From Streptomyces sp. HUAS CB01 (GTDB lineage Bacteria > Actinomycetota > Actinomycetes > Streptomycetales > Streptomycetaceae), in NCBI RefSeq assembly GCF_030406905.1, contig NZ_CP129137.1:1234001-1298000 (forward strand): 64,000 nucleotides of DNA, read 5' to 3'. How positions within the stretch are numbered: position 1 is the stretch's first letter; every line of letters starts with the position of its first letter. The notes beneath the pieces were generated by a model, which searched no databases, was not told the origin of the DNA, and was given only the letters and a program-made list of their open reading frames with translations. Positions 11,925 to 22,977 of this stretch are shown piece after piece. The translations under genes were made by a program, and so were the position numbers.

Positions 11925-12815
11925 ATGTCTCGACCGCATGGGATCCCCCTGCCCAGTGCGCATCGCAGTTCGGACGACTCGACAGAATCGATGTCCGCTT
12001 GCGACGACGATGAACAAGGTCAGCCGCGTCCCAGGGAAGGCGCCCGGCAGCCCACCGAAGCCGAGCGCGTACGAACCCTCGTTGAGAACAACGCCTCAGT
12101 ATCCCTCACGCTGCCGGGTGCTCGCGACCACGGTCCCGGATACTGGGAACCCGCCGCACGCACCGTCACTCCCGAGGGGGACGTCGTTCTCCTTGTGCCA
12201 TGGGATTCTCCCACGGCACGGGCGGCCGCCTACGCCCAGGACGACGACCTCACCTGCGTGATGGAGATCACCGATGTCGCCCCCGTCGCGGTGCGGCAGC
12301 GGATCCGGGGCAGGGCCTGGCTGGCGGGCTGGCTCACCGCCGTGCGCAACGAGGACCGCGCCCGCTGCGAACGGCTGCTCGCCGAGCGGCATCCCGAACA
12401 CGCCCCCTCGTACACCGACGCGGACCATCCGGCCTGGATGCTCGTGCGGCTGGAGACCGGCGAGATCTCGCTCGACGACCTGTGGGGCGCGGGCCGTGTG
12501 GATCCCGCGGACCTCGGCGCGACCGAGCCCGATCCCGTCGCACCGCACGAGGCGGACCTGCTGCAGCATCTGCACTCGGCGCACGGCGAGCAGGTGCGGG
12601 GGCTGGCCGGTCTGCTCGGTGAGCGTGCCGGCGAAGCGGGCGCCGCGGTACGGGACGTGGTGCCGCTGGCCCTCGACCGCTTCGGCCTGCGGCTGCGCTG
12701 CACCACCGCGGAGGGCCGTACGTTCGACGCCCGCTTCGACTTCCCCGAGCCCGTGCAGGACACCGGAGCGCTCCGGCACGCGATGCACACCCTCTTCGCC
12801 GCTGCCACGGGGTGA
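11925..12815 (+). CDS. DUF2470 protein with split-barrel N-domain, HugZ-like, probably iron-regulated
   Basis: 296 residues. After a 45-residue variable tail comes a pyridoxamine-oxidase-like split-barrel region (NASVSLTLPGARDHGPGYW, VVLLVPWDSPTARAA, GRAWLAGWL). The C-terminal DUF2470 domain follows from about residue 215 (HLHSAHGEQVRGLAGLLGE, FDARFDFPEPV). This pair of domains is that of HugZ-type heme-binding or heme-degrading proteins, though whether it degrades heme cannot be told from the sequence. The ATG at 11925 follows a GAGGAGG site at 11913-11919; an in-frame start further upstream would fall inside the operator. The iron box immediately upstream supports a role in heme or iron handling. 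Convergent with rarA. Confidence 0.85.
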   Translation: MSRPHGIPLPSAHRSSDDSTESMSACDDDEQGQPRPREGARQPTEAERVRTLVENNASVSLTLPGARDHGPGYWEPAARTVTPEGDVVLLVPWDSPTARAAAYAQDDDLTCVMEITDVAPVAVRQRIRGRAWLAGWLTAVRNEDRARCERLLAERHPEHAPSYTDADHPAWMLVRLETGEISLDDLWGAGRVDPADLGATEPDPVAPHEADLLQHLHSAHGEQVRGLAGLLGERAGEAGAAVRDVVPLALDRFGLRLRCTTAEGRTFDARFDFPEPVQDTGALRHAMHTLFAAATG

Positions 12816-12845
12816 CCGGGCGCCGCTGCCGGGCGGGCCCGGTCA
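12813..12845. terminator. Bidirectional hairpin joining two convergent genes
   Basis: Perfect nine-base inverted repeat TGACCGGGC / GCCCGGTCA whose outer three bases are the stop codons of the DUF2470 gene (plus) and rarA (minus). The 15-base loop is GC-rich. The site could terminate both transcripts. Confidence 0.55.
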
Positions 12846-14207
12846 GGACCCCGGCGGGGTCTCGCCGCGCAGCCGCTCGCGCACCTTCTCGACCACGTCC
12901 GCGTAGCGCGCTTCCGCTCCGTACCGCGTCGGTTCGTAGTAGCGCTTGCCGTGGACGGCGTCCGGCGCGTACTGCTGCGGGGCGATCCCGCCCGGGACGT
13001 CGTGCGGATACACGTACCCCTGGGCGTGGCCGAGCTTCGCCGCGCCCTTGTAGTGGCCGTCGCGCAGATGCCGCGGGACGGGTCCCGCCAGCCCGTTGCG
13101 CACGTCGGCCAGCGCGGCGCCTATCGCCGTCGTGGCGGCGTTGGACTTGGGCGCCAGGGCCAGCGCGATGGTGGCGTGGCTCAGGGTGAGCGCCGCCTCC
13201 GGGAAACCGATCATGGCCACGGCCTGGGCGGCCGCGACGGCGGTCGGCAGGGCCGTCGGATCGGCGAGCCCGATGTCCTCGCTGGCCGAGATCATCAGCC
13301 GCCGGGCGATGAAGCGCGGGTCCTCCCCGGCCTCGATCATCCGGGCCAGGTAGTGCAGCGCGGCGTCCACGTCCGAGCCCCGGATGGACTTGATGAGCGC
13401 ACTCGCCACGTCGTAGTGCTGGTCGCCGTCCCGGTCGTACTTCACCGCCGCACGGTCGACCGTCTCCTCCACGGTCTGGAGGAGGATCTCCGACTCGCCC
13501 TTGGCCAGCGCGGCGCCCGCCGCGGCCTCCAGTGCGGTCAGGGCGCGTCTCGCGTCGCCCCCGGCGATCCGCAGCAGATGCGCCTCGGAGTCGTCCGGCA
13601 GCGTCACGGCGCCGTCGAGACCGCGCTCGTCGGTCAGCGCCCGGCGCAGCAGACCGCGCACGTCGTCGTCGGTGAGCGGCTCCAGCGTGAGCAGCAGGGA
13701 GCGGGACAGCAGCGGGGAGATCACCGAGAAGTACGGGTTCTCCGTGGTCGCGGCGATCAGCGTCACCCAGCGGTTCTCCACGGCGGGGAGCAGGGAGTCC
13801 TGCTGGGCCTTGCTGAAGCGGTGGATCTCGTCGAGGAAGAGGACGGTCTCCTTGCCGAAGCCGCCCGCGGCACGGCGGGCCCCGTCGATGACGGCCCGGA
13901 CCTCCTTGACTCCGGCGGTGATCGCGGAGAGTTCGACGAAGCGCTTGTTGGTCGCCTTGGAGACGACGTACGCCAGGGTCGTCTTGCCCGTGCCGGGCGG
14001 GCCCCAGAGGATCACCGAGGAGGCTCCCGCGGGCCCGCCGGAGCCCTCGCCGACGAGCCGGCGCAGCGGGGACCCCGGCTTGAGCAGATGCTGCTGGCCC
14101 ACGACCTCGTCGAGGGTGCGGGGACGCATGCGGACGGCCAGCGGGCTCGCCGACGGATCCTTCTCCTGGCGTTCCTCGGCGGCGGCGGTGAAAAGATCGG
14201 GCTCCAC
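12843..14207 (-). CDS. rarA: Replication-associated recombination protein A (RarA/MgsA), AAA+ ATPase
   Basis: Clamp-loader-like AAA+ ATPase that acts at stalled replication forks with RecA and single-strand binding protein. The 454 residues include [15 protein letters not shown] at the N-terminus, Walker [13 protein letters not shown] near residue 70, Walker [10 protein letters not shown], sensor 1 AATTENP, and the C-terminal tetramerisation region with [16 protein letters not shown]. All ATPase residues look intact. The start is GTG 14207; about 100 bases separate it from the VKOR gene upstream on the same strand. Confidence 0.96.
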   Translation of the reverse strand: MEPDLFTAAAEERQEKDPSASPLAVRMRPRTLDEVVGQQHLLKPGSPLRRLVGEGSGGPAGASSVILWGPPGTGKTTLAYVVSKATNKRFVELSAITAGVKEVRAVIDGARRAAGGFGKETVLFLDEIHRFSKAQQDSLLPAVENRWVTLIAATTENPYFSVISPLLSRSLLLTLEPLTDDDVRGLLRRALTDERGLDGAVTLPDDSEAHLLRIAGGDARRALTALEAAAGAALAKGESEILLQTVEETVDRAAVKYDRDGDQHYDVASALIKSIRGSDVDAALHYLARMIEAGEDPRFIARRLMISASEDIGLADPTALPTAVAAAQAVAMIGFPEAALTLSHATIALALAPKSNAATTAIGAALADVRNGLAGPVPRHLRDGHYKGAAKLGHAQGYVYPHDVPGGIAPQQYAPDAVHGKRYYEPTRYGAEARYADVVEKVRERLRGETPPGS

Positions 14208-14312
14208 GTGATGAAGCCTAAGTGAGGGGACTGACAGCCCCCGCCGCGGTGCCTCGGGAGCCCTCCGGACCCCTCTCCGGCCACCGGCGGTGCCCCGTCC
14301 GGCGCCCGCGGC

Positions 14313-14960
14313 TCAGCCGAGCCAGAAGTCCCACCAGCGCGTCAGGATCAGCATGCCGATGACACCGGTGTGCAGCACCGGCAGGACCCACGTGAACTCG
14401 GCGAGGAAGCCCTTCGCCCAGGCCGGGGCGGGCAGCAGTCCGTTGCGGATGTTGTGCGAGGTGACGTACCAGAACATGAAGATCGTGGCGACCCACGCCA
14501 GGCAGCACCAGAGGCACAGTGCGTTGATGCTGTACAGCGACTGGTACTGGAGCCAGGTGCAGAACGCGACGCCGAAGAGGGTGCCCGCGTTGAACGTCAG
14601 CCAGTACCAGCGGCGGAAGCGCGCGCCGGCGAGGAGGCTCATGCCGACGCCGATCACGATCGCGTAGGTGACGAGGCCGAGCATGGGGTTCGGGAAGCCG
14701 AACGCCGAGGCCTGTTCGCTCTCCATCACGCTGCCGCAGGAGACGATCGGGTTCAGGCTGCAGCCGGGGGTGAACGTCGTCCCGGCGATCTTGGCCTCGA
14801 GGATCTTGAACTTGTCGATCGTGATGATCCACGCGGCCAGCAGCCCGGCCGCTCCGGTGATCACCAGCAGCCATGCGAACGCACGGCTGCCGCCGACGGC
14901 GCCGCGCGTCCGCTCCGCTTCCCGGCCGGAGGACACGCCGTCAACCGCTGCAGTCGTCAT
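14313..14960 (-). CDS. Vitamin K epoxide reductase (VKOR) family thiol oxidoreductase
   Basis: Integral membrane protein of 215 residues with four or five helices. VKOR homologues in actinobacteria re-oxidise DsbA-like proteins using menaquinone and so drive disulfide formation outside the membrane. The redox CxxC is visible as ALCLWCC near residue 153, and the loop cysteine pair as CSLNPIVSCG near residues 68-76. No DsbA gene is adjacent; the DsbA-like protein at 52.8 kb lacks an obvious signal peptide and is not an obvious partner. The ATG at 14960 is followed by a 25-residue hydrophilic tail. Confidence 0.92.
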   Translation of the reverse strand: MTTAAVDGVSSGREAERTRGAVGGSRAFAWLLVITGAAGLLAAWIITIDKFKILEAKIAGTTFTPGCSLNPIVSCGSVMESEQASAFGFPNPMLGLVTYAIVIGVGMSLLAGARFRRWYWLTFNAGTLFGVAFCTWLQYQSLYSINALCLWCCLAWVATIFMFWYVTSHNIRNGLLPAPAWAKGFLAEFTWVLPVLHTGVIGMLILTRWWDFWLG

Positions 14961-15080
14961 ATCGTCGTTTCCATCGCTCGGTCACTGCTCTGGCATGGTC
15001 ATTCTGCCGCACTCACGCCCCTGTCCACCGTTCGATGGACATAAGGACTCCCGCCCCGCCCCGCCGCGAGGACGGGAACG

Positions 15081-15112
15081 CGAAGGCCCGGCCCCCACGG
15101 GCCGGGCCTTCG
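15081..15112 (-). terminator. Terminator downstream of hisS
   Basis: Perfect 14-base inverted repeat (15081-15094 with 15099-15112) around a CCAC loop, beginning about 15 bases beyond the hisS stop. It separates hisS from the VKOR gene. Confidence 0.85.
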
Positions 15113-15126
15113 GACGCACGTCCCGG

Positions 15127-16404
15127 TCAGACGAGCTTCGCCCGGATCTCCTCGACCACCGCGTCGAGGGCGATCGGCGCCTGCTCGCCGGTCTCCATGT
15201 CCTTGAGCTGGACCACTCCGTCCGCGAGGTCCCGCTCGCCGGCGACGATCGCGTAGCGGGCCCCGCTGCGGTTGGCGTTCTTCATGGCCCCCTTGAGGCC
15301 CTTGCCGCCGTAGGAGAAGTCGGCGGCGACCCCCGCCCTGCGCAGCCCGGTGACGACGCCGAAGAGCACGCGGCGCGCCTCCTCGCCCAGCGGCACCGCG
15401 AACACACTGGTGGACGCGGGCAGTTCGAGCTCGATGCCCTCGGCCTCCAGCGCGAGGACCGTGCGGTCCACGCCGAGCGCCCAGCCCACCGACGGCAGCG
15501 CCGGGCCGCCGATCATCTCGGACAGCCCGTCGTAGCGGCCTCCGCCGCCCACCGCGGACTGCGAGCCGAGTCCGTCGTGGACGAACTCGAACGTGGTGCG
15601 CGTGTAGTAGTCCAGCCCGCGCACCAGCTTCTCGTCGTCCTCGTAGGCCACGCCGGCCGCCGTCAGCAGCTCGCGGACCTCCTCGTGGTACGCCTTGCAC
15701 GCGTCGCACAGGTAGTCGCGCAGCATGGGCGCTCCCACGAGCTGCCTCTGGACCGCGTCGCGCTTGTCGTCCAGCACCCGCAGCGGGTTGATGTCGACGC
15801 GGCGGCGGGTGTCCTCGTCCAGGTCCAGCCCGCGCAGGAAGCCCTGGAGCGCGTCCCGGTAGACCGGACGGCACTCCTTGTCGCCGAGCGAGTTCAGCAG
15901 GATCCGGAAGTCGCTCAGGCCCAGCGAGCGGTACGCCTGGTCGGCGAGGATGATGAGCTCGGCGTCGAGCGCCGGGTCCTCGGCGCCGATCGCCTCGGCG
16001 CCGACCTGGGAGAAGTGCCGGTAACGGCCCTTCTGGGGGCGCTCGTAGCGGTAGTACGAACCCGAGTACCAGAGCTTCACCGGCAGGTTGCCGGACTTGT
16101 GGAGGTTGGCCTCCAGCGCCGCGCGCAGCACGGACGCGGTGCCTTCGGGCCGCAGGGCCAGCTTGTCGCCGCCCTTGGTCTCGAAGGCGTACATCTCCTT
16201 GGTCACGATGTCGGTGGACTCACCGACCCCGCGCGCGAACAGCTCCACGTTCTCGAAGCCGGGCGTCTCGATGTAGCCGTAGCCCGAGTTCCGCAGCGGC
16301 GCGGCGATCGCCTCGCGCACCGCCAGGTACTTCGCGGAGTCCGGCGGGATCAGGTCGTACGTGCCCTTGGGGGCCTGGAAGGTGGTCACGGAAGGTCTCG
16401 TCAC
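15127..16404 (-). CDS. hisS: Histidyl-tRNA synthetase
   Basis: Class II synthetase charging tRNA-His, 425 residues. Motif 2 is [21 protein letters not shown], and the His-specific loops are [13 protein letters not shown] and [17 protein letters not shown]-terminal anticodon-binding domain carries [19 protein letters not shown]. The open frame extends upstream, but the GTG at 16404 overlaps the stop of the upstream hydrolase gene (GTGA) and follows GAGGA, making it the likely start; a second GTG lies five codons in. Coupled to the metallo-beta-lactamase-fold gene, an arrangement usual in actinobacteria. Confidence 0.96.
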   Translation of the reverse strand: MTRPSVTTFQAPKGTYDLIPPDSAKYLAVREAIAAPLRNSGYGYIETPGFENVELFARGVGESTDIVTKEMYAFETKGGDKLALRPEGTASVLRAALEANLHKSGNLPVKLWYSGSYYRYERPQKGRYRHFSQVGAEAIGAEDPALDAELIILADQAYRSLGLSDFRILLNSLGDKECRPVYRDALQGFLRGLDLDEDTRRRVDINPLRVLDDKRDAVQRQLVGAPMLRDYLCDACKAYHEEVRELLTAAGVAYEDDEKLVRGLDYYTRTTFEFVHDGLGSQSAVGGGGRYDGLSEMIGGPALPSVGWALGVDRTVLALEAEGIELELPASTSVFAVPLGEEARRVLFGVVTGLRRAGVAADFSYGGKGLKGAMKNANRSGARYAIVAGERDLADGVVQLKDMETGEQAPIALDAVVEEIRAKLV

Positions 16405-17114
16405 ATTCCTCGTCGGGGAGCGGCGGTGCCGCCGTCTCCCTGGCCGGCGGCCACCTCCCGCAGATACGGGTTGGTGGCGCGCTCGCGGCCGATGGTCGTC
16501 TGGGGGCCGTGGCCGGACAGCACCACGGTCGAGTCGTCGAGCGGCAGGCACACGCGGGCCAGCGAGTCGAGCATCTCGGCCATGTCACCGCCGGGCAGGT
16601 CGGTGCGTCCGATGGAGCCGGCGAAGAGCAGGTCGCCCGAGAAGAAGACCGGCGGGATGTCCGCGGCCTCGGGCAGTCCGAAGGTCACCGACCCCTTGGT
16701 ATGGCCGGGCGCGTGCCGCACGGTCATCTCCAGACCCGCCAGCTTCAGCGCGGCACCGTCCGTCAGCTCGTGGACGTCGTCGGGCTCCCCCACGGTCAGC
16801 TCGCCCATGAGCGGCATGCCGATGGAGCGGCCGAGGGCCTTCTCCGGGTCGCTCATCATGTACCGGTCGGCGGGGTGGATCCACGCCGGTACGTCATGGG
16901 CTCCGCACACCGGGACGACCGAGGCGACGTGGTCGATGTGGCCGTGGGTGAGCACCACGGCGACGGGCTTGAGCCGATGCTTCCTGAGCGTCTCCTCGAC
17001 TCCCTCGGCGGCCTGGTGGCCCGGGTCGATGATCACGCACTCCTCGCCTGCGGCCGGGGCGACCAGGTAGCAGTTGGTCCCCCAGGCCCCTGCGGGGAAC
17101 CCGGCAATAAGCAC
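16401..17114 (-). CDS. Metallo-beta-lactamase-fold hydrolase, glyoxalase II-like
   Basis: 237 residues with the metal-binding signature [12 protein letters not shown] near residue 58, a later His in [12 protein letters not shown], an Asp in [19 protein letters not shown] and a final His in LSGHGPQT. These match the glyoxalase II branch of the superfamily: thioester hydrolases such as hydroxyacylglutathione hydrolase, or mycothiol-linked equivalents in actinobacteria. The substrate is not determinable here. The start is GTG 17114, divergent from the cyclophilin gene with about 150 bases between them. Confidence 0.9.
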   Translation of the reverse strand: MLIAGFPAGAWGTNCYLVAPAAGEECVIIDPGHQAAEGVEETLRKHRLKPVAVVLTHGHIDHVASVVPVCGAHDVPAWIHPADRYMMSDPEKALGRSIGMPLMGELTVGEPDDVHELTDGAALKLAGLEMTVRHAPGHTKGSVTFGLPEAADIPPVFFSGDLLFAGSIGRTDLPGGDMAEMLDSLARVCLPLDDSTVVLSGHGPQTTIGRERATNPYLREVAAGQGDGGTAAPRRGM

Positions 17115-17266
17115 GATCGTCCTCAGTGTGTCGTCCGACGGGGATATTGCTTCACGGATTGCAACAGGTCAGAGCCTACCGGCGCTGCTCATTTCACAGC
17201 CAACCCGTATACGGTACGGGCACACCCGTGCCCCACGGATCACATCATCACCAAGGAGAAGACCCG

Positions 17267-18049
17267 GTGGTCACCAGCGATCAGCGGCGGCGGCAGCTCG
17301 CCAGGGAGAAGTACGAGCGGCAGCAGCGGCGCCGCGAGGAGGCCCGCAGGAAGGCCAAGCGCCGCAACGCGGTCATCGCGGCCGGACTCGCCGTCGTGGT
17401 GGCGGCCGGCGGTGCCGCGTACCTCTCGGTGGGTCTCGCGAACGGCGACTCGGGGGACGACACGTCGCAGCAGGCCGCCCCGACGCCCACGGAGAGCGAG
17501 AGCTCCGCGCCCGAGCCGAAGATGGCCATCGACGCCAAGGGCACCTACACGATGTCGCTGGACACCAGCCAGGGCGCCGTCGCGTTCACGATGGACGCCG
17601 CGAAGACGCCGCGCACGGTGAACTCGTTCAAGCACCTCGCGGACAAGGGCTTCTTCGACGGCACCACGTGCCACCGGCTGACGACGGAGGGCATCTTCGT
17701 GCTCCAGTGCGGGGACCCGAAGGGCGACGGCACGGGCGGCCCGGGCTACACGATCCCGGACGAGAACCTGACGGCCCTCGGCAAGCCGGCCGCGGACGGC
17801 AAGGTCACGTACCCGGCGGGCACGGTGGCCATGGCGAACACGGGCCAGCCGAACAGCGGCGGCAGCCAGTTCTTCCTGGTCTACAAGGACAGCGAACTGC
17901 CGCCGTCGTACACGCCGTTCGGCAAGATCGACGAGGCCGGTCTGTCCGTGGTCAAGGCCGTCGGGGCGGGCGGCGTCGTGGGCGGGGCCAAGGACGGTGC
18001 CCCCGCGAAGACCGTCACGGTGAAGAAGGCGGCGGTCAGCAAGGGGTGA
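17267..18049 (+). CDS. Membrane-anchored peptidyl-prolyl cis-trans isomerase (cyclophilin)
   Basis: 260 residues. The start is GTG 17267 with AAGGAGAAG seven bases upstream; in-frame starts further upstream lack a ribosome site. An Arg/Lys-rich cytoplasmic stretch precedes a single transmembrane helix (NAVIAAGLAVVVAAGGAAYL), then a Pro/Ser/Glu linker and a cyclophilin domain. Active-site segments visible are GTTCHRLTTEGIFVLQCGDP, GTVAMANTGQPNSGGSQFF and YTPFGKI. It probably folds secreted or cell-surface proteins. The sequence just after the stop carries no strong terminator, so some reading into the DUF349 gene is possible. Confidence 0.93.
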   Translation: MVTSDQRRRQLAREKYERQQRRREEARRKAKRRNAVIAAGLAVVVAAGGAAYLSVGLANGDSGDDTSQQAAPTPTESESSAPEPKMAIDAKGTYTMSLDTSQGAVAFTMDAAKTPRTVNSFKHLADKGFFDGTTCHRLTTEGIFVLQCGDPKGDGTGGPGYTIPDENLTALGKPAADGKVTYPAGTVAMANTGQPNSGGSQFFLVYKDSELPPSYTPFGKIDEAGLSVVKAVGAGGVVGGAKDGAPAKTVTVKKAAVSKG

Positions 18050-18174
18050 CCCGGCGAATTCGGCGGCGCCGAGTGCGGACAGCCGGGCGGCCGGTCGCCT
18101 AGATTGGCGTTGTGCAGCGCGGGCTGGGTCCGTGTTGCGGGAGGCGGGCGATGCCCGTCCAGGAAACTGTGGAC

Positions 18175-18207
18175 GATGCCCGGGGGCCCGAGCCCCTCAG
18201 GGGCATC
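18175..18207 (+). promoter_or_regulatory. Leader hairpin before the DUF349 gene ribosome site
   Basis: A stem pairing GATGCCC with GGGCATC, extended by a GGGG/CCCC core, ends four bases before the GGAGGAGG ribosome site at 18212-18219. Because of this position it could modulate initiation or end transcription reading through from the cyclophilin gene. Nothing further is recognisable in the leader. Confidence 0.4.
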
Positions 18208-18223
18208 ATGTGGAGGAGGCGCT

Positions 18224-19453
18224 GTGAGCAGCGACCCGTGGGGCCGCGTCGACGAGACGGGCACCGTGTACGTGCGGACTTCCGACGGTGAGAAGGTCGT
18301 CGGATCGTGGCAGGCCGGCTCTCCCGAGGAGGCCCTGGCCTACTTCGAGCGCAAGTACGAGGGCTTGGTGGTCGAGATCGGCCTCCTCGAGAAGCGGGTG
18401 AAGACCACCGATCTGTCGGCGAAAGACGCGATGACCGCGATCGATCACATTCGCGGGCAGATCGACGAGCACCACGCGGTCGGCGACCTCGAGGCGCTGG
18501 GCAAGCGGCTGGACGCGCTCGTGACGTCGGTCGAGGCGCGTCGCGAGGAGCGCAAGGCCCAGAAGGCGAAGCAGACCGACGAGGCCAGGCACGCCAAGGA
18601 GGCGCTGGTCGTCGAGGCCGAGGAGCTGGCGCAGAGCGAGCAGTGGCGGGCGGCCGGCGAGCGGCTGCGGGCTCTGGTGGACACCTGGAAGGGCCTGCCG
18701 CGGCTCGACCGGAAGTCGGACGACGAGCTGTGGCACCGCTTCTCCCACGCGCGGTCGGCGTTCTCCAAGCGCCGCAAGGCGCACTTCGCGGCGCTGGACG
18801 CGCAGCGGGAGGTGGCCCGGCAGACGAAGGAGCGGCTGGTCGCCGAGGCCGAGTCGCTGTCCGGTTCGACCGACTGGGGTCCCACGGCCGCGCGCTACCG
18901 GGAGCTCATGGCGGAGTGGAAGGCCGCGGGCCGCGCGCAGCGCGAGCACGAGGAGGACCTGTGGAACCGCTTCCGCGGCGCCCAGGACATCTTCTTCGCC
19001 GCCCGCAGCGGGGTGTTCGCGGAGCGGGACGCCGAGCAGACCGAGAACCTGAAGCTCAAGGAGGAGCTGGCGGTCGAGGCCGAGAAGCTGGTGCCGGTGA
19101 CGGATCTGAAGGCCGCGCGTGGCGCCTTCCGCTCCATCAACGAACGCTGGGAGGCCATCGGCCACGTCCCGCGTGACGCCCGCCCGAAGGTCGAGGGCCG
19201 GATGCACGCGGTGGAGCGGGCCATCCAGGAGGCCGAGGAGGCCGAGTGGCGCCGCACCAACCCGGAGGCGCGGGCGCGTGCCGAGGGACTGACGGGTCAG
19301 CTGCAGGCCGCGGTCGACAAGCTGCGCACGCAGATCGACGCGGCCCGTGCGGCCGGCAACAACGCGAAGGCCGACAAGCTGTCGCGTGAGCTCGAGGGAC
19401 GTCAGGCGCTGCTGGACCAGGCGCTGAAGGGCCTGGAGGAGTTCGGCGGCTGA
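18224..19453 (+). CDS. DUF349 domain protein
   Basis: 409 residues built of repeated alpha-helical DUF349 units, each with a conserved W-K/R core (VDTWKGLPRLDRKSDDELW, MAEWKAAGRAQREHEEDLW, NERWEAIGHVPRDARPKVE), followed by a long coiled coil. DUF349 proteins are common in actinobacteria; the biochemical role is not established, though helical tandem repeats suggest a scaffold or nucleic-acid-associated function. The start is GTG 18224, with GGAGGAGG four bases upstream. A 46-base palindromic terminator follows the stop. Confidence 0.9.
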   Translation: MSSDPWGRVDETGTVYVRTSDGEKVVGSWQAGSPEEALAYFERKYEGLVVEIGLLEKRVKTTDLSAKDAMTAIDHIRGQIDEHHAVGDLEALGKRLDALVTSVEARREERKAQKAKQTDEARHAKEALVVEAEELAQSEQWRAAGERLRALVDTWKGLPRLDRKSDDELWHRFSHARSAFSKRRKAHFAALDAQREVARQTKERLVAEAESLSGSTDWGPTAARYRELMAEWKAAGRAQREHEEDLWNRFRGAQDIFFAARSGVFAERDAEQTENLKLKEELAVEAEKLVPVTDLKAARGAFRSINERWEAIGHVPRDARPKVEGRMHAVERAIQEAEEAEWRRTNPEARARAEGLTGQLQAAVDKLRTQIDAARAAGNNAKADKLSRELEGRQALLDQALKGLEEFGG

Positions 19454-19468
19454 CACCGCGGACATGGT

Positions 19469-19514
19469 GACGGGGAAGGGCCCGGCAGCAGCTGCTGCCG
19501 GGCCCTTCCCCGTC
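19469..19514 (+). terminator. Perfect palindromic terminator after the DUF349 gene
   Basis: A 22-base arm (19469-19490) is complementary to 19493-19514 without mismatch, with only GC between, so the whole 46 bases form one palindrome. It lies 16 bases past the stop and may also stop relA transcripts arriving from the other side. Confidence 0.88.
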
Positions 19515-19611
19515 CGTGGAGCCGCGTCACTCCGCCCTCCTCCGCGCCGGGAGGCGGAGGGCGGCCGGCCGGACGGTGTCGCCGTACCGCCGGGCCGAAG
19601 CCCTCGGGCCG

Positions 19612-19707
19612 CTACGGGCGCCGTGCCGACGTCACTCGGTAGACGTCGTAGACGCCCTCGACGCCCCGGACCGCCTTCAGGACGTGGCCCAGGTGCTTCG
19701 GGTCGCC
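19612..19707 (-). pseudogene. Duplicated RelA C-terminal fragment
   Basis: The outer copy of the duplication encodes [15 protein letters not shown] and onward to SARRP plus a TAG stop (31 codons and stop), identical to the RelA end. It lies beyond the functional relA stop, in the same frame and without its own start, so it should not be translated unless the first stop is read through. Confidence 0.8.
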
Positions 19708-19773
19708 GCCGGGAGGCGGAGGGCGGCCGGCCGGACGGTGTCGCCGTACCGCCGGGCCGAAGCCCTCGGGCCG

Positions 19774-22266
<2,493 letters not shown>

Positions 22267-22366
22267 GAGCGCTCCTCGTGCGGATCCGGGTCCCCCGGTC
22301 AGGCCCGGAAAGGCCATGGTATCGACCCCTGGCGTTCGCCTCGCCCCGGGACGGGGACTGTGGACA

Positions 22367-22410
22367 ACGCGGAACGGGCACCCGGTGTTCCCCGGGTGCC
22401 CGTTCCGCGT
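22367..22410 (-). terminator. Strong terminator downstream of apt
   Basis: Perfect 19-base inverted repeat (22367-22385 with 22392-22410) and a six-base loop, starting 25 bases beyond the apt stop and ending about 100 bases before the relA start. It implies that relA has its own promoter in the remaining 100 bases. Confidence 0.88.
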
Positions 22411-22434
22411 GCCTGAACGGCGGTGCTGCGCAGG

Positions 22435-22977
22435 TCAGACCGTGAGCAGCGCCTCCAGCGGTGCGCCCTGCAGCGCGGGCTCCAGACGGGCCCGCCCGCC
22501 GAGGAAGCCCAGCTCCATGAGGATCGCGACGCCCGCGACCTCGGCGCCGGCCCGGCGGATCAGCTCCAGCGAGGCCTCGGCCGTGCCACCGGTGGCGAGG
22601 ACGTCGTCGATCACCATGACCCGGTCGTCGCCGCCGAGGTCCTCCGCGTGGATCTCGATCTCGGCCGTGCCGTACTCCAGCTCGTACGCCTGCGACAGCG
22701 TCGCTCCGGGGAGCTTGCCCGCCTTGCGCACGGGGATGAAGCCGAGGCCCGCCCGGACCGCGACCGGGGCCGCGAGGATGAAGCCCCGGGCCTCCAGGCC
22801 GACGACCTTCGTCGCGCCGTGGCGGGCGCACACGTCGGCGAGGGCGTCGGTGAGGGCCGTGAAGGCCGCGGGGTCCGCCAGCAGCGGCGTGATGTCCTTG
22901 AACATCACGCCCGGCTTCGGGTAGTCGGAGACGTCCCGGATCCGGCTGAGCAGGAGCTCCCGCATGTCCGCGGTCAT
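22435..22977 (-). CDS. apt: Adenine phosphoribosyltransferase
   Basis: Purine salvage: adenine plus PRPP gives AMP. The 180-residue protein has the N-terminal PKPGVMFKDITPLL, the LEARGFILAAPVA hood region, and the PRPP-binding loop RVMVIDDVLATGGTAEA near residue 120. The ATG at 22977 overlaps the secF stop (ATGA); a second ATG lies four codons in. The open frame continues upstream through secF but has no credible earlier start. The secD-secF-apt-relA gene order recurs in actinobacteria. Confidence 0.95.
   Translation of the reverse strand: MTADMRELLLSRIRDVSDYPKPGVMFKDITPLLADPAAFTALTDALADVCARHGATKVVGLEARGFILAAPVAVRAGLGFIPVRKAGKLPGATLSQAYELEYGTAEIEIHAEDLGGDDRVMVIDDVLATGGTAEASLELIRRAGAEVAGVAILMELGFLGGRARLEPALQGAPLEALLTV

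Noticed and set aside
22267..22317. Longer RelA start at ATG 22317
   Set aside because: Kept as an alternative only: the TTG at 22266 has GAGGAG at good spacing, while the ATG has a weak site.
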